A stretch of 64,000 nt of DNA, from the NCBI GenBank assembly GCA_963920575.1, contig OY986968.1:24992129-25056128 (forward strand). Direction: 5' to 3'. Positions 11,408-21,719 of this stretch are shown here, in pieces. Origin of the DNA: Narthecium ossifragum. Its lineage: Eukaryota > Streptophyta > Magnoliopsida > Dioscoreales > Nartheciaceae. The translations under genes and the position numbers were made by a program. Numbering within the stretch: the first letter of the stretch is position 1; the number at the start of each line of letters is the position of its first letter. The notes beneath the pieces are model-generated. The model made no database searches. It saw nothing but the letters and a program-made list of their open reading frames with translations, and had not been told where the DNA came from.

Positions 11408-12330
11408 CAGTTCCTTTTTTTTTTTTATCAGATGAACTAAAATGACTGGATGAGTACAAAATTGATTTACAAAATAGAGAGAAAAGTCCCCCGGCGGGCG
11501 ACCCATATCCCGCGTCCACCAAATCAAGGAGTTCTGGCCTCTTGCCAACTTCGCTAGCCCATCTGCAACCCCATTAGCCTCTCTAGGAACATAGCAAAAC
11601 AGAGCATCCTCCATTGGTCTTTTTTTTTTGCTTGATTAGATGAGCCATGAAGGCTAAGACCTCTTACATAAACCGATAGTCCGTGATGCCATTGCCCACT
11701 ACAGCGGCACTTGTGAGTGACGACATCATCGGCTTTACAATTAGTCAGTCTTGTAGTTAACGAGCAAATCTTCTGAAGATGGGCTTTATTTCGAGGAACC
11801 CATCTTATACGCCCATTGACCATATCTATGACATCCTTTGAGTCTGACTAACTCCTCTACCACAAGCTCTCTCCAGGCCAAGCCTCATACTGATAGCTTC
11901 CCCCTCTAAAGCATCTACAGCCTGGATTGGTTCTACCAGCGCCCAGTCTGCAACGTCTTCATCCTCTGCTCCCCACACTCCCGCGCCAGTGAGATTACTT
12001 CCTGGGTCGTTTGACTCGTTTGCTCCGTCACAGTGTATCGATGCATACGCCCGGCCTCGATGTGTTGTCCCTCGACGAGCCTTCCTTACTTCGGCTTCCA
12101 TCCCAATGACCATTCCCTCGCCTTCCATATTGCATGCCGTTCGAGTGACCTCCTCTGCGCTACTTGGTGCATTCTCAATCCACATCTGCCACATAAGTAT
12201 ACCCTGCCCTGGCCTAGTGGCCTTCCTCACCTTAGTTATTCTCTCGGCATTAGCTGCTTCCATCGTCCGTCTCCACCCCTGATTGGTGGTGCGCATTTCC
12301 TGCTCCTTACGGAACACCAGATTCCACACC
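11408..12330 (-). pseudogene. 3' remnant of a non-LTR (LINE-like) retrotransposon with RNase H domain
   Basis: The minus strand contains pieces of the plant RVT_3/RNase H domain: IHCDGAN, then AGVWGAEDEDVADWALVEP and EAISMRLGLERACG in one frame, and FCYVPREANGVADGLAKLAR in another. These are split by frameshifts. The lower-coordinate edge has a T-run at about 11414-11426, i.e. a poly(A) tail on the minus strand, as expected for a LINE 3' end. An imperfect flanking repeat (tggacagttc near 11404 versus tggaacagttc near 12336) may be a decayed target duplication. It is 5' truncated and not functional. Confidence 0.6.
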
Positions 12331-12479
12331 CTGCGTGGAACAGTTCTATATGTCCAGGAACTATATATAGAATCTATATTGATTGATCAGCACGGTAGTA
12401 CTGGGAGATCCGGTCAGTGATGGGATGCATGTTCTTGTGATGGCCAACCCTACTTTGGATATGGCATGGGGAGCTCACT

Positions 12480-13040
12480 CTTGATGAATATGGGTGAAAT
12501 TAAGTTGTGTATTTAAAGCTAGCATGTGCGAGTGTCCTTCTAGGAGAGTACTACTGCTCAAACTCAAACATATAGAGCCCAGTGGGCAGTGGAAGTCCCC
12601 AGGAGCTGAAGAGATCCCACCAACTTCAAAAGTTATCTAACGCTTGAGAATTTTTCCCGGTTTTAGACCCCGGATAAGGAGAGTTATCCCCCCTTAACCC
12701 AATTACCAAACCGGAAAGTTCAGTTTTGTTATTTTATGACCACCTCTTTGTTTTCTTGCACATACGGATCCCTTTCTAATTTTTTTTTATCATATTACCC
12801 TTCCATGATGAACCATGTCGACATGGTGCACGTGGGTCCACTTATATAAATATAATATTATTATTTTATGGATATTGGTAGCTCCTATTGACGGATGTGA
12901 GTGAAATTAAGGTGTATTTTTAAAGCGAGCATGTCTGAGTTTCCTTCAAAGAGAGTACTACTTCTCAAAATTCAAATATATGAAGCCTAGCGAGAGGTGG
13001 AAGTATGGAGGAGTTGAAGATATTCCACCGACTAATAATT
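12480..13040. repeat. Diverged direct duplication (two copies)
   Basis: About 12487-12660 and 12893-13040 resemble each other, sharing gtgaaattaag, ttaaag, gagcatgt or tagcatgt, and agagtactact in the same order. Intervening sequence is AT-rich. No coding potential. Probably old repeat material. Confidence 0.5.
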
Positions 13041-13056
13041 CCTGCGTTTGGTATTT

Positions 13057-13257
13057 GAATATTTTTAATCCGGGTTAAGTCACTTTATAAAAATATAATA
13101 TTATTTGAATATTTTTAATCCGGGTTAAGTTACTTTATATAAATATAATATTATTTGAATATTTTTAATCCGGGATAAGTCACTTTATATAAATATAATA
13201 TTATTTGAATATTTTTAATCCGGGGTTAAGTCACTTTATATAAATATAATATTATTA
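13057..13257. repeat. Tandem array, four 50-bp units
   Basis: Units start with gaatatttttaatccggg at 13057, 13107, 13157 and 13207; the last has one extra g. Copies differ at only a few positions. Very AT-rich, non-coding. Confidence 0.92.
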
Positions 13258-13299
13258 TTTTAAATATATAATATAAAAATAATATAAAAATAATTTTTT

Positions 13300-13700
13300 T
13301 ACTAGACCAATCATTATGCCACGTGGCATGTGAAATACACTTATATTAATATTTATTATAACAACATATCAATAATATTATTTAATATATTATACGTAGA
13401 AAAATGTTTCTATATGCGTGAGTTTTTATACGTGCACAAACATGCACCCGACAAATTTTATGCGATCACAAATTTTTTTGCACGTATTTGTTTTTCTATG
13501 TGTATATTTTTATCAGCGCACAAAAACATCTGGGTGCGTGTTTGTGACGTATAAAATTTTTTGTACGCATAAAAATATTTTAATGTGTCTAATGCACTAA
13601 ATAATATTATTTATATATTATTATAATAAAATATTAATATAAGTGAGGATTACGTGTCATATCATAATTGGTCACATCATATATAAAATTATTATTTTAT
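13300..13700. repeat. AT-rich interspersed repeat, copy 1
   Basis: Contains acgtgcacaaacatgcac-like and gcgtgtttgtgacgtataaa-like pieces, then a block with ttataataaaatattaatat and cataattggtcacatcat. A related copy lies at about 20520-20760. The outer parts are partly self-complementary, so a MITE-like foldback element is possible. Confidence 0.5.
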
Positions 13701-14471
13701 ATTATTTTAATATTATATAGTAAAATAATTTACATTAAATAAGTGGACTCACGAATGCCACGTGGCATATCATAGCTGATTGGGGTGCATTTAATGCGAT
13801 GCCACATCATGACATGCTATCACATGCACCAGGGTATTATTATCATAAAGAAGAATAAAGAGTTTTAAAAACAAGAAAACAGGCTCAGAGGTCCCAAGTT
13901 GCCAAAAGGGAACATCAGGGTCCCTTTTAGCAAAAAGCTCCTTGGTTTGGTCTTTGGCTTAAGGGATCCATGACTAAGAAGAGGGCGATGGTGCCGCCGG
14001 TGCCGGAGATGGCTCCCGGCTCAACTCAGCCGCACCCCGCCAGCTCTGGCGTGGGTTTCGCCCGCCGGAATAAGTTCTCAGAACAGCTCGACGTGAGTGC
14101 CAATGGGGGGTCAGGCCCAAGGAGCTTTTGGAGGCCATGAAGGCCTCCTCCCCGACAGACCCCATGGAAGGGATAGCCACTTATTAACAAGAACTTTAAT
14201 TAGGTGATCTGATCGATAAATCTTGTGATCATGTTCCATAAATCTTGAGTTAGTCCTTCGATAGTTCGTTTATGCATTGATGTACGTGATGTATGTCAGA
14301 GGACAGGACTTTTTGGTGAGGAGGAACCTGTCAAAAGGACTAAAGTTAAGGCTGCATATATATATATATATATATGCAAGTTGTTGTGAACCTGTACCAA
14401 AGATATATATATCTTTTTCATGCTTTTTCCATGGTTCCTCATGTCTGTCAATCCTGAACAACAGCACGTGG

Positions 14472-14517
<46 letters not shown>

Positions 14518-15178
14518 AATTAATTAAAATAATATTTCTGAAGCATCGAATACCATAATATAATAATATTGGAGATAGAAGAAGTATCAAGAAAACCTGA
14601 ACATTTGGGAGCGACAATAGGCATCCATTTGTGCATGATTAGATGCCCAATGAAGAATCTCTCTTCCACAGACGTAGGAAAATTATCCGCAACCATGTAA
14701 ATTAACCCGGTGTCTTTCTCCCATCTTCTTCTTCTCTCGTTTCTGTTCTCCGTGCTTTGATAGTGTTGTTCATGTCCTATTTATTGATTCTAAACATTTA
14801 ATTCAAAAACTTGAAATCAGTGAACGAGTCACCGTCCCAACCAATAGCTATATATATATATATATATATATATGACTTATTAAAAAGAAAGGAGAAAACT
14901 AGAGAATAGCAATAGTGGAACTGGGGCATAATACAACTAACAGATTATTATTAGATAATTTAGACGAGACAACACTGACAAAGGACCAACACAAGACAAG
15001 CAAACTTCATCAACCAACAGCTCGACTAATTAAAAAAAAAGATACAGAAGCAAACTATATGGACACTAATGATATCAAGAACCCTATTTTATACTGCTAT
15101 ATTTCTATCCTAGGTCTTCCTAATTAGGAAGGGCGTATGGCCTTTCCTGCAGGCATACATACATGCATGCATGCATGC
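13700..15178. other. Intergenic with TA microsatellites
   Basis: No convincing gene. A GC-rich patch at 13970-14170 can encode a short peptide on either strand, but no family is recognised. (TA)n tracts lie at about 14356-14375, 14476-14513 and 14849-14873. The stretch nearest 15178 is probably 3' UTR of the small gene that follows. Confidence 0.5.
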
Positions 15179-15463
15179 TTAGTGAGCGGTGTTGGGCCAA
15201 AGGAAGGCGCCCATGGCAAACTCCCTCTTGTAGTCAACGTTGCCGGTGACCGGGAGCCCGTACTCCGCCAAGAGACAGTCGAGCTTCCACTCGGGCATGG
15301 TCTCGTACTCAATTCTAGTGTACCGAGGGTAGTGCAGCGGCATCTGGAACCCACTGCATGGGGACTCCTTGCGGCGCTGCTTCGCCTTCCCGCTCGCTGC
15401 CATCGCCGCCGCCTTGCCGTTAGCCAAGGGAATTGCTCTGTTACTGCTCATCTTCTTGCTCAC
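15179..15463 (-). CDS. Small conserved plant protein, DUF7722-like, copy 1
   Basis: 94 codons plus stop if read from the first ATG; a second ATG four codons in is equally plausible. The N-terminus is variable, basic and Ala/Lys-rich (residues 1-35). The conserved C-terminal half reads GFQMPLHYPRYTRIEYETMP, then EWKLDCLLAEYGLPVTG, then KREFAMGAFLWP. The same domain occurs in two more genes in tandem (16533-16763 and 17642-17878). No signal peptide or membrane segment is seen. The biochemical role is unknown; the family is of small plant proteins, and I assign DUF7722 from memory. The promoter region resembles that of copy 2 but the TATA element has decayed. Confidence 0.8.
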   Translation of the reverse strand: MSKKMSSNRAIPLANGKAAAMAASGKAKQRRKESPCSGFQMPLHYPRYTRIEYETMPEWKLDCLLAEYGLPVTGNVDYKREFAMGAFLWPNTAH

Positions 15464-16532
15464 TACCTTCAGGCTTCAGCTGCTGTACGTTCCTGGTAAC
15501 TTGGGCTTCAGGAGTGAGGAGCGTTGTAGGGAGAATGGGGAAGGGAAGAGGGTGTTACATACTAGTGCAGGAAAATGAGAGTTTTGGACTTATAGCCAAG
15601 TCCGAGTGGGATTCTTATTCTGAGTTGAACACCAATCGTGAAGAATTATGTTTCCTAGTTGGCAAATGCGTTTGTGTTTGAGCTCATACATACAGCCCAT
15701 CTCTCTGGCCCAAACAAAAGTAGACCCGTTAACCTGGCCCAACCGAGATGGACCATTTGAGTTTGTCAACCTGAAGCTGATCCGTTTGTTAAATTGGTTG
15801 AATCAGGTCATGTCGCTCTGTTCGATCAAAAGCAAGATTCGAAGTTTGAACTAGCTAGGCTTCGTTACAAAATGGTAATTGGCTTAGGTTAGGTGACTTG
15901 ATCGGGCGGTGTCCACATCCACATCGTCAGTAAACCCCCTACAGTAGTAAATTAATATTGCTTCATCCTGCATTAATTACCCTAAACCCTAAAATTCTAA
16001 TTTGTGGTCTCCGTATTGGAGATCAATTAACCCTCGTTCGTCACTGCATCACGCACTTGCGTGAGACGACAGCAAAACACAAAGAAAACAAGGGGTGAAA
16101 AAAAAACCCTTTTCCTGGAACAAAATTTTTAACAATTATTACTCTATATATTCTGGAAGACTCGTCTGAGACCTAGGGACCTTTTGAGCTTTGGACTCGC
16201 CCGCCGGCCGGCCGGCCGTCCGGCAATCTCAATGACTCGCTGTCTCGTACGTATATATATATATACTCTCCACCTAATAACACTGACAAAGGGATTTGGC
16301 TTTAGACTGATCAATATATACAATTAACCAACACAAATATATGCATAAGAAAACTTTGCCTTTTGAGCTTAATAACCAATTAAAAGAACTCAGTACATAA
16401 GCAAATTAACCAGATACCCATGAGTGACATCAAGAAGCCTGTTTCACACTACTATATTAATTTCTGTCTGCCTAGTACTTAGTGTCTTACCATATATATC
16501 GATCCTTTTTCCTGCATGCATGCATGCGAGGC
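15464..16532. other. Spacer between DUF7722-like copies 1 and 2
   Basis: 15570-15850 is similar to 16900-17185 (shared tgttcgatcaaaagcaagat and gagtgggattct), marking the duplicated flank. No gene. Confidence 0.7.
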
Positions 16533-16763
16533 TTAGTGGGCGGTGGTGGGCCAAAGGAAGGCGTCCATGGCGAACTCCCTCTTGTACTGGACGTCGCCGG
16601 TGACCGGAAGGCCGTACTGCGCCAAGAGACAGTTGAGCTTCCACTCCGGCATCGTCTCGTACTCAGCTCTCGTGTACCGGGGGTAGTGCAGCGGCACCCG
16701 GAACCCGCTGCACTTCCCCTCCCCGCTCGCCGTCCACGCCGCCCCGTCGTTGGCCGTGCTCAT
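16533..16763 (-). CDS. Small conserved plant protein, DUF7722-like, copy 2
   Basis: 76 residues. Short variable N-terminus (MSTANDGAAWTASGEG), then the conserved domain: GFRVPLHYPRYTRAEYETMP, EWKLNCLLAQYGLPVTG, KREFAMDAFLWPTTAH. It is closer to copy 1 than to copy 3. Both the coding part and the upstream flank are shared with copy 1, so these two arose by a tandem duplication of a unit of roughly 1.35 kb. A TATA element lies about 85 bp upstream of the ATG. Function unknown. Confidence 0.85.
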   Translation of the reverse strand: MSTANDGAAWTASGEGKCSGFRVPLHYPRYTRAEYETMPEWKLNCLLAQYGLPVTGDVQYKREFAMDAFLWPTTAH

Positions 16764-17641
16764 CTTATTGCTTTGCCTCTGGAAACTTGGTTTCCAGGAG
16801 CGAGGAGTTTTATTGATAGAATGAAGAAGGGAAGAGGGTTTTATTTATTTATAGAGGGTCCTGGAAACCTAGTCGGTGGAGAATTTATTTATTAGCGTAG
16901 GAAAAAGTAGAGGTTTGGACTATTAATAAGCAAAGTCTGAGTGGGATTCTCTATTCCTATTCCTATTCCGAGTTGAACGCCGCTCGAGGGAATTTATGTT
17001 TCCTAGTTGACAACTGGGATTGATGTTTTAAGGCCCATATAAACAGATCTATCAGGCCCAACATAACATGGACCATTTAGTAAACGGGCCACCAGCCTGT
17101 TGTCACTTTGAAGATGAACTATTTGACAAATGGGTCGAATCCACGTCATGTTGCTTTGTTCGATCAAAAGCAAGATTCGAAGTTTATTCCGATTCCCGAT
17201 CCAATAAACACTGATGCTAAGTTTCGATTTTTGTGGATTCGAGTTCAATTTCGAACCGGTGAAAAGGATATTAAATGTTTATGTATATTGTATTTATTAA
17301 TTTATAAGATCGAGCTATATATATATATATATGTATAATTTATCTGACATCAACTCTCTTATAAGTTCCCACAAAAATAAGACAACAAAAACTTATCATA
17401 TTTATAATAATAGCACAACCCATGATAGTATGATACCCCACAACTAATAGAAAAACAACAAAAAAGAGGCAAAAAGAAAAGAAAATAAAAAAAACCCGAG
17501 TCATGCATGCATGTCATCCATCAACCCTGACGATATATATGACAATCTAATAAGACAACAGAGAGACCAAACCGGCGGCACTTAAATTGTCTAAATGTAA
17601 AGAAAGCATGTTACTAGCTAATAGCTATATTAATTAATTAA
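16764..17641. other. Spacer between DUF7722-like copies 2 and 3
   Basis: Holds the promoter of copy 2, the duplicated flank described for copy 1, a (TA)n tract at about 17314-17333 and AT-rich sequence. No gene. Confidence 0.6.
16847..16853 (-). promoter_or_regulatory. TATA box of DUF7722-like copy 2
   Basis: TATAAAT on the minus strand, about 85 bp upstream of the ATG. The spacing is the same as at copy 3. Confidence 0.6.
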
Positions 17642-17878
17642 TTAACGAGCAAGCCAGAGGAAGGTTCCCATGGCGACGCTCCTCTTATGCTCGACGTCGC
17701 CGGTGATCGGCAGCCCATACATGGCCAGCAGGCGATCCAGCTGCCACTCCGGCATCACCTCGTATTCCTCCTTGGTATACCTTGGATAGTGCAGTGGCAT
17801 CTGAAACCCCCCACCACACCTCTCCTTCCCCTGAAGCTTATCATTATTCTCCAAACCACTCCTTGTCACTGACTCCAT
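17642..17878 (-). CDS. Small conserved plant protein, DUF7722-like, copy 3
   Basis: 78 residues. N-terminus MESVTRSGLENNDKLQGKER, then GGGFQMPLHYPRYTKEEYEV, MPEWQLDRLLAMYGLPITG and HKRSVAMGTFLWLAR. This is the most diverged of the three copies, so it probably represents the older duplication. The N-terminal tail differs fully from copies 1 and 2, while the domain core is kept. A TATA element lies about 85 bp upstream. Function unknown. Confidence 0.85.
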   Translation of the reverse strand: MESVTRSGLENNDKLQGKERCGGGFQMPLHYPRYTKEEYEVMPEWQLDRLLAMYGLPITGDVEHKRSVAMGTFLWLAR

Positions 17879-17958
17879 TCTCTTCTCTATCTCGTCTCTC
17901 TAAACCCTACCTTGCTAATTGGTATCTCTCTCTCTCTGCAGGCTGGTGGTGGGTGGGG

Positions 17959-17966
17959 TTTATATA
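17959..17966 (-). promoter_or_regulatory. TATA box of DUF7722-like copy 3
   Basis: TATATAAA on the minus strand, about 85 bp upstream of the start codon, followed by a CT-rich leader. Confidence 0.65.
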
Positions 17967-18523
17967 GGAGCAGAGCCAGAGGTTTATATTACACGGTATC
18001 ACAGGTGTGCTGGGCGGGTTGGATGGATGGCTGGGGTCTGTTTCCAGGTTGGTTGTGGTTAATGAATGAATTGAAAGAATATCAGGGCTTACGTTCTTTA
18101 CAAGGCAAAGTTGAGGGTTTAATGATCTCCAATAATGGAGCTTGGGGATGCTTATCTCTGTTCGCCGGCTCCAATAATGGAACGATTAATTTGTATCTGA
18201 TTTCGGCTGTATTTATGGTAGGCCACTGTCAACAATGTGGTATTTATGATCGACGTACGCGGAGCTATATATATATATATATATATAGGGCTTGCGGTTG
18301 TGATCTCGGGAGTTAATTCGAATTGCATGTGGATGGCTTGTGGTTCAAGAAAGTAAAAGCGATGCCAGTGCCACTGCCACATTCTAATTGTGATCACGAG
18401 ATTGCCAACATGACATTTCTTCAGTTACTTACAATTTCTAGAATGGCTGAGGCACCTTATATATGCTTCTTGCTTAAGCTGGCTTTAGCTCGGATTAATG
18501 CTTTTGGCTGCACCGCAACACCG

Positions 18524-19644
18524 CTATGCAGCATCGGATTACATTGAAGCGTTTAATTTTATAGATAATTGCTCTATAATCTTTAAACAAATTTATAAGG
18601 CATTTAGTTTTTTTTTAGGATTATTATGCTAACTTCTATGACCAAAATACCCTCAAATAGAAAAAGTACGAGCAAAGATGACATTTCTTAAAATCCAAAC
18701 TAGATGGGTGCATAAGTGGGTGTAGTTTTTGAAAAATGGAATTTTTTGAGAAATGCATAAGTGGGTGTGGTAATTTCGGCTGTATTAAAGACTTGTATGC
18801 ATTAATAGCTTCTTTTCATTGTTGTATATAGTAAAATTACATGTTTTTTGTAGTAACTTTTTAGTTTTTTTTTGAAGTAACATTCTAGTTTTTTGGAAAC
18901 TTAATTTTTAGTTTTTTTTAGAAGTAACTTTTCAGTTTATTTCGAAATTACTTTCCATTTTGTAGTTACTTTACATTTTTTTTTTAGTAGGATGACTATC
19001 ACCGTTTATTTGATACTTAAATCTCATATGATTGGTGACTTTTTTTTCATTTTTTTTTGGAAGTTACTTTCCATTCCTTTCTTGTAGCTACTACAATGAA
19101 ATTGAAAAGTTACCTCAACAAAATAGAAAAGGCAGCACAAAATTGAAAAAGTATCACAAAAAATAAAACGCAAAATTGAAAAGCTCTTCCCTCCGCCGAT
19201 AGCAACAGGACGGCGTCAAACTCTCGGTACGTTCGGCTAGATCGGCGATGGATGAGCCCGGATCGGCGACGGGGGAGGCGGATCGGCGGCGACCTCGGGA
19301 TATGGTGGGGGGGACGGCGGGGCGCCAGCCGCGAGGGGGGGGGGTCCGGGGACGGCGACAGCGACAACGACGACCTTGGGATCTGGTGGGGGGGGGGGGC
19401 GTTTGGGGGGTGTATATGGATAATAGGTAGGGGGTAGTTTTGTCTTTATTCTCCTACAGTGGTACTAAAAGGCTGAAAATTTTATATATGAGACCAAATG
19501 ATAAATTTGTCTCTAGTAAGAGACCATACAGCAAATCACCCTTAATTTTAATTATAAATATAGATGTATCAGGTGATTAATATAGCACACAAAAAAGATG
19601 TAGGGTTACTATGCAGCATTGGATTACAATGGAGCAATTTAATT
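18524..19644. repeat. About 1.1-kb block flanked by a direct repeat of about 36 bp
   Basis: 18524-18559 and 19609-19644 are similar (both contain ctatgcagcat, ggattaca and gagc or gaagc in order). Between them lie AT-rich sequence with many ttttt tracts (18600-19150) and a GC-rich patch (19180-19440). The composition resembles the Pack-MULEs in this window, but no clear inverted repeats or captured gene were found. Confidence 0.4.
19298..19412 (+). other. G-run tract, possible G-quadruplex
   Basis: Several runs of 7 to 13 G on the plus strand with short spacers (runs near 19305, 19336 and 19387, then a run of 6 near 19404). This meets the usual G3+ four-run pattern. Confidence 0.6.
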
Positions 19645-20054
19645 CGTAAGTCGATGTTTGCCGGGCTTATGATGATGCCACACGGCAGACAGACAAAACA
19701 AGCCGCCTCGGTCCACATCAGGACAGCAGTACCGTATTGATTTGAGGCGGCACTATTCAGTGCCCCTCGAGTCAGGTAATGGCCACTAGGGCCGATGCCA
19801 TGCGCTTATAAATGGCGTGTCTTGCTCATTGGCCACTAGCACTTGCCCCTCTGATGAGGAACTACACATGGCGTGCACCGCTTACCAATGCAGTGGATGC
19901 CCCGTCCTTTAATGATCAGAAACATCATCATCGGATGCAGGGAATGCTCAATAGAATGGCCCGCAAAAATATTGGAGACTGAAGAATTTCTAGCCATGAG
20001 TGCTGCAATCCCTGTTCAATAGTATGATGGGTGAAAAAAATGTGACATCCCATT

Positions 20055-20057
20055 TTA

Positions 20058-20109
<52 letters not shown>

Positions 20110-20227
20110 TTGATGAGTTGAGCCTGAAACGGCTAGCGGACTACAAAACATGATCCAACGCCGATCGACCGTTCTCCGGGTGCCAAACAAAACACACTCC
20201 GGAGGAACGACACAACCGGGCTATATC
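20055..20227 (-). mobile_element. Short retroposon (SINE or 5'-truncated LINE end) with (TAA)n tail
   Basis: A 173-bp insert flanked by an exact 16-bp direct repeat, aatgtgacatcccatt, at 20039-20054 and 20228-20243. On the minus strand the insert ends in ctcaactcatcaaaa followed by a long AAT/TAA microsatellite (about 20057-20110). That is the tail type of many plant LINE and SINE families. Long variable target duplications fit target-primed reverse transcription. No coding content. Confidence 0.8.
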
Positions 20228-20519
20228 AATGTGACATCCCATTGATATGGTGCCCACAAAGTTGAGCCGGTAGAAAAATTTACACTGCGCTGTCTGTTGG
20301 TAGAAACGACATGAAATAATAACAACGTGAATATATATAGTTGTAATAATAAGGGTGCCTTTTTTTGGGGAGCCAAATGGACAGGGATGCACCTCTCAAA
20401 CATCATTCTCCTAAGTTATCATTCTACTGTGTTCCCCTGTCCAAACGACCATATAAAAATCTCTATCGCTTCTTTTTTTCCTTCTTTTTTTTAAAGAGGA
20501 GAGGAAGGTGTTTACTAGT

Positions 20520-20624
20520 AATATTTTTTATGCGTGTTTATTTTTCTACGTGTAAATTTTTATGAACCCATAAATATTTTTGTATACGTTTTTATGAGCG
20601 TATAAAAACTTTTACACACGCATA

Positions 20625-20657
<33 letters not shown>

Positions 20658-21160
20658 TTCATATATTATTATAATAAAATATTAATATAAATGGATCACA
20701 TGCCACATGTCATATTATAATTGGTCTACGTCATACAAAAAATTATTTTTTATTTTATAATATGTTAATAATAAATATTAAATTATTATTATTATTATAT
20801 TAATATAAATGGATCCGCATGGGATGCATTGATGTGCACAAACATTATTTTATATTATTTTAACAATAAATATTAAAACATTATTATTACATTAATATAA
20901 ATGGATCCGCATGGGATGCATTGATACAATATTATATATTTTATACGCTTCACGTACAAACATTTAAATTAAATTAATAACTAATTCAAATGTTATAATC
21001 TTCACCCACTGGCTTTCCCACTATTATAATATTATATATTTTATCCACATTACATAAATATATTTAATTTAATTTAATAAATAATTTAAATATTATAATG
21101 TTAACTCACTAGTTTATTCACTATTATAATATTATATATTTTATATACTTTACAATTCTT
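20520..21160. repeat. AT-rich repeat block, copy 2 of the 13.3-kb repeat plus tandem units
   Basis: 20520-20760 resembles 13300-13700. Beyond it, ataaatggatccgcatggga occurs twice (near 20807 and 20901), and ctattataatattatatatt recurs near 21022 and 21121, giving an irregular period of about 95-100 bp. A (TA)n tract lies at about 20626-20650. Non-coding. Confidence 0.6.
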
Positions 21161-21719
21161 ATCATTATCTCAAATTTAACCCACTAACTTACACCTATTT
21201 TCGAACCAAACACAAAAAAAAATGGGTTTAATTTAAAGCCATTCCGCCGTGGGTGCTACCGCAGAGTTACTAGTTACAAAACACCACAAATTTTACCAAG
21301 AGGGTTGGCTATGAATTTCCCTTGCTTAAACATTATGAAGATGAGCTGCTGGCTGAATATCAAATTTCCGCAGCCGTGAACTTACCATCTTTAGAGGAAA
21401 AGCATGATTCAGTGGCGTGGCGTGTCGGGAGAGAGGGAGATGATTGCTTCAGGCTCCCTCATTTCTGTCTCAGCATCTTCACTTAAAACCAAAAAGCTTT
21501 CAGAAATTGACATCTCTCGTCATGGCTTTCCATGTAAAAACTTTAGATGTGGTTGAATTGCCAAGAAATGATTGATAGGTTTCTCATCTGTGATAGCAGT
21601 CATACAATAGTCTGCGAGTATATTATCGGTGAATGAGATAGGAGTCAAAAGGTTCATTAAGCAAGAAGAAGGGTGGGAAAAAAAAATACTCTATTCACAA
21701 GAGAAGGCAATATCTTACA

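Noticed and set aside
13974..14180. 68-codon minus frame and a short plus frame in a GC-rich patch
   Set aside because: No family recognised, no conserved neighbours; could be a captured fragment but cannot be supported.
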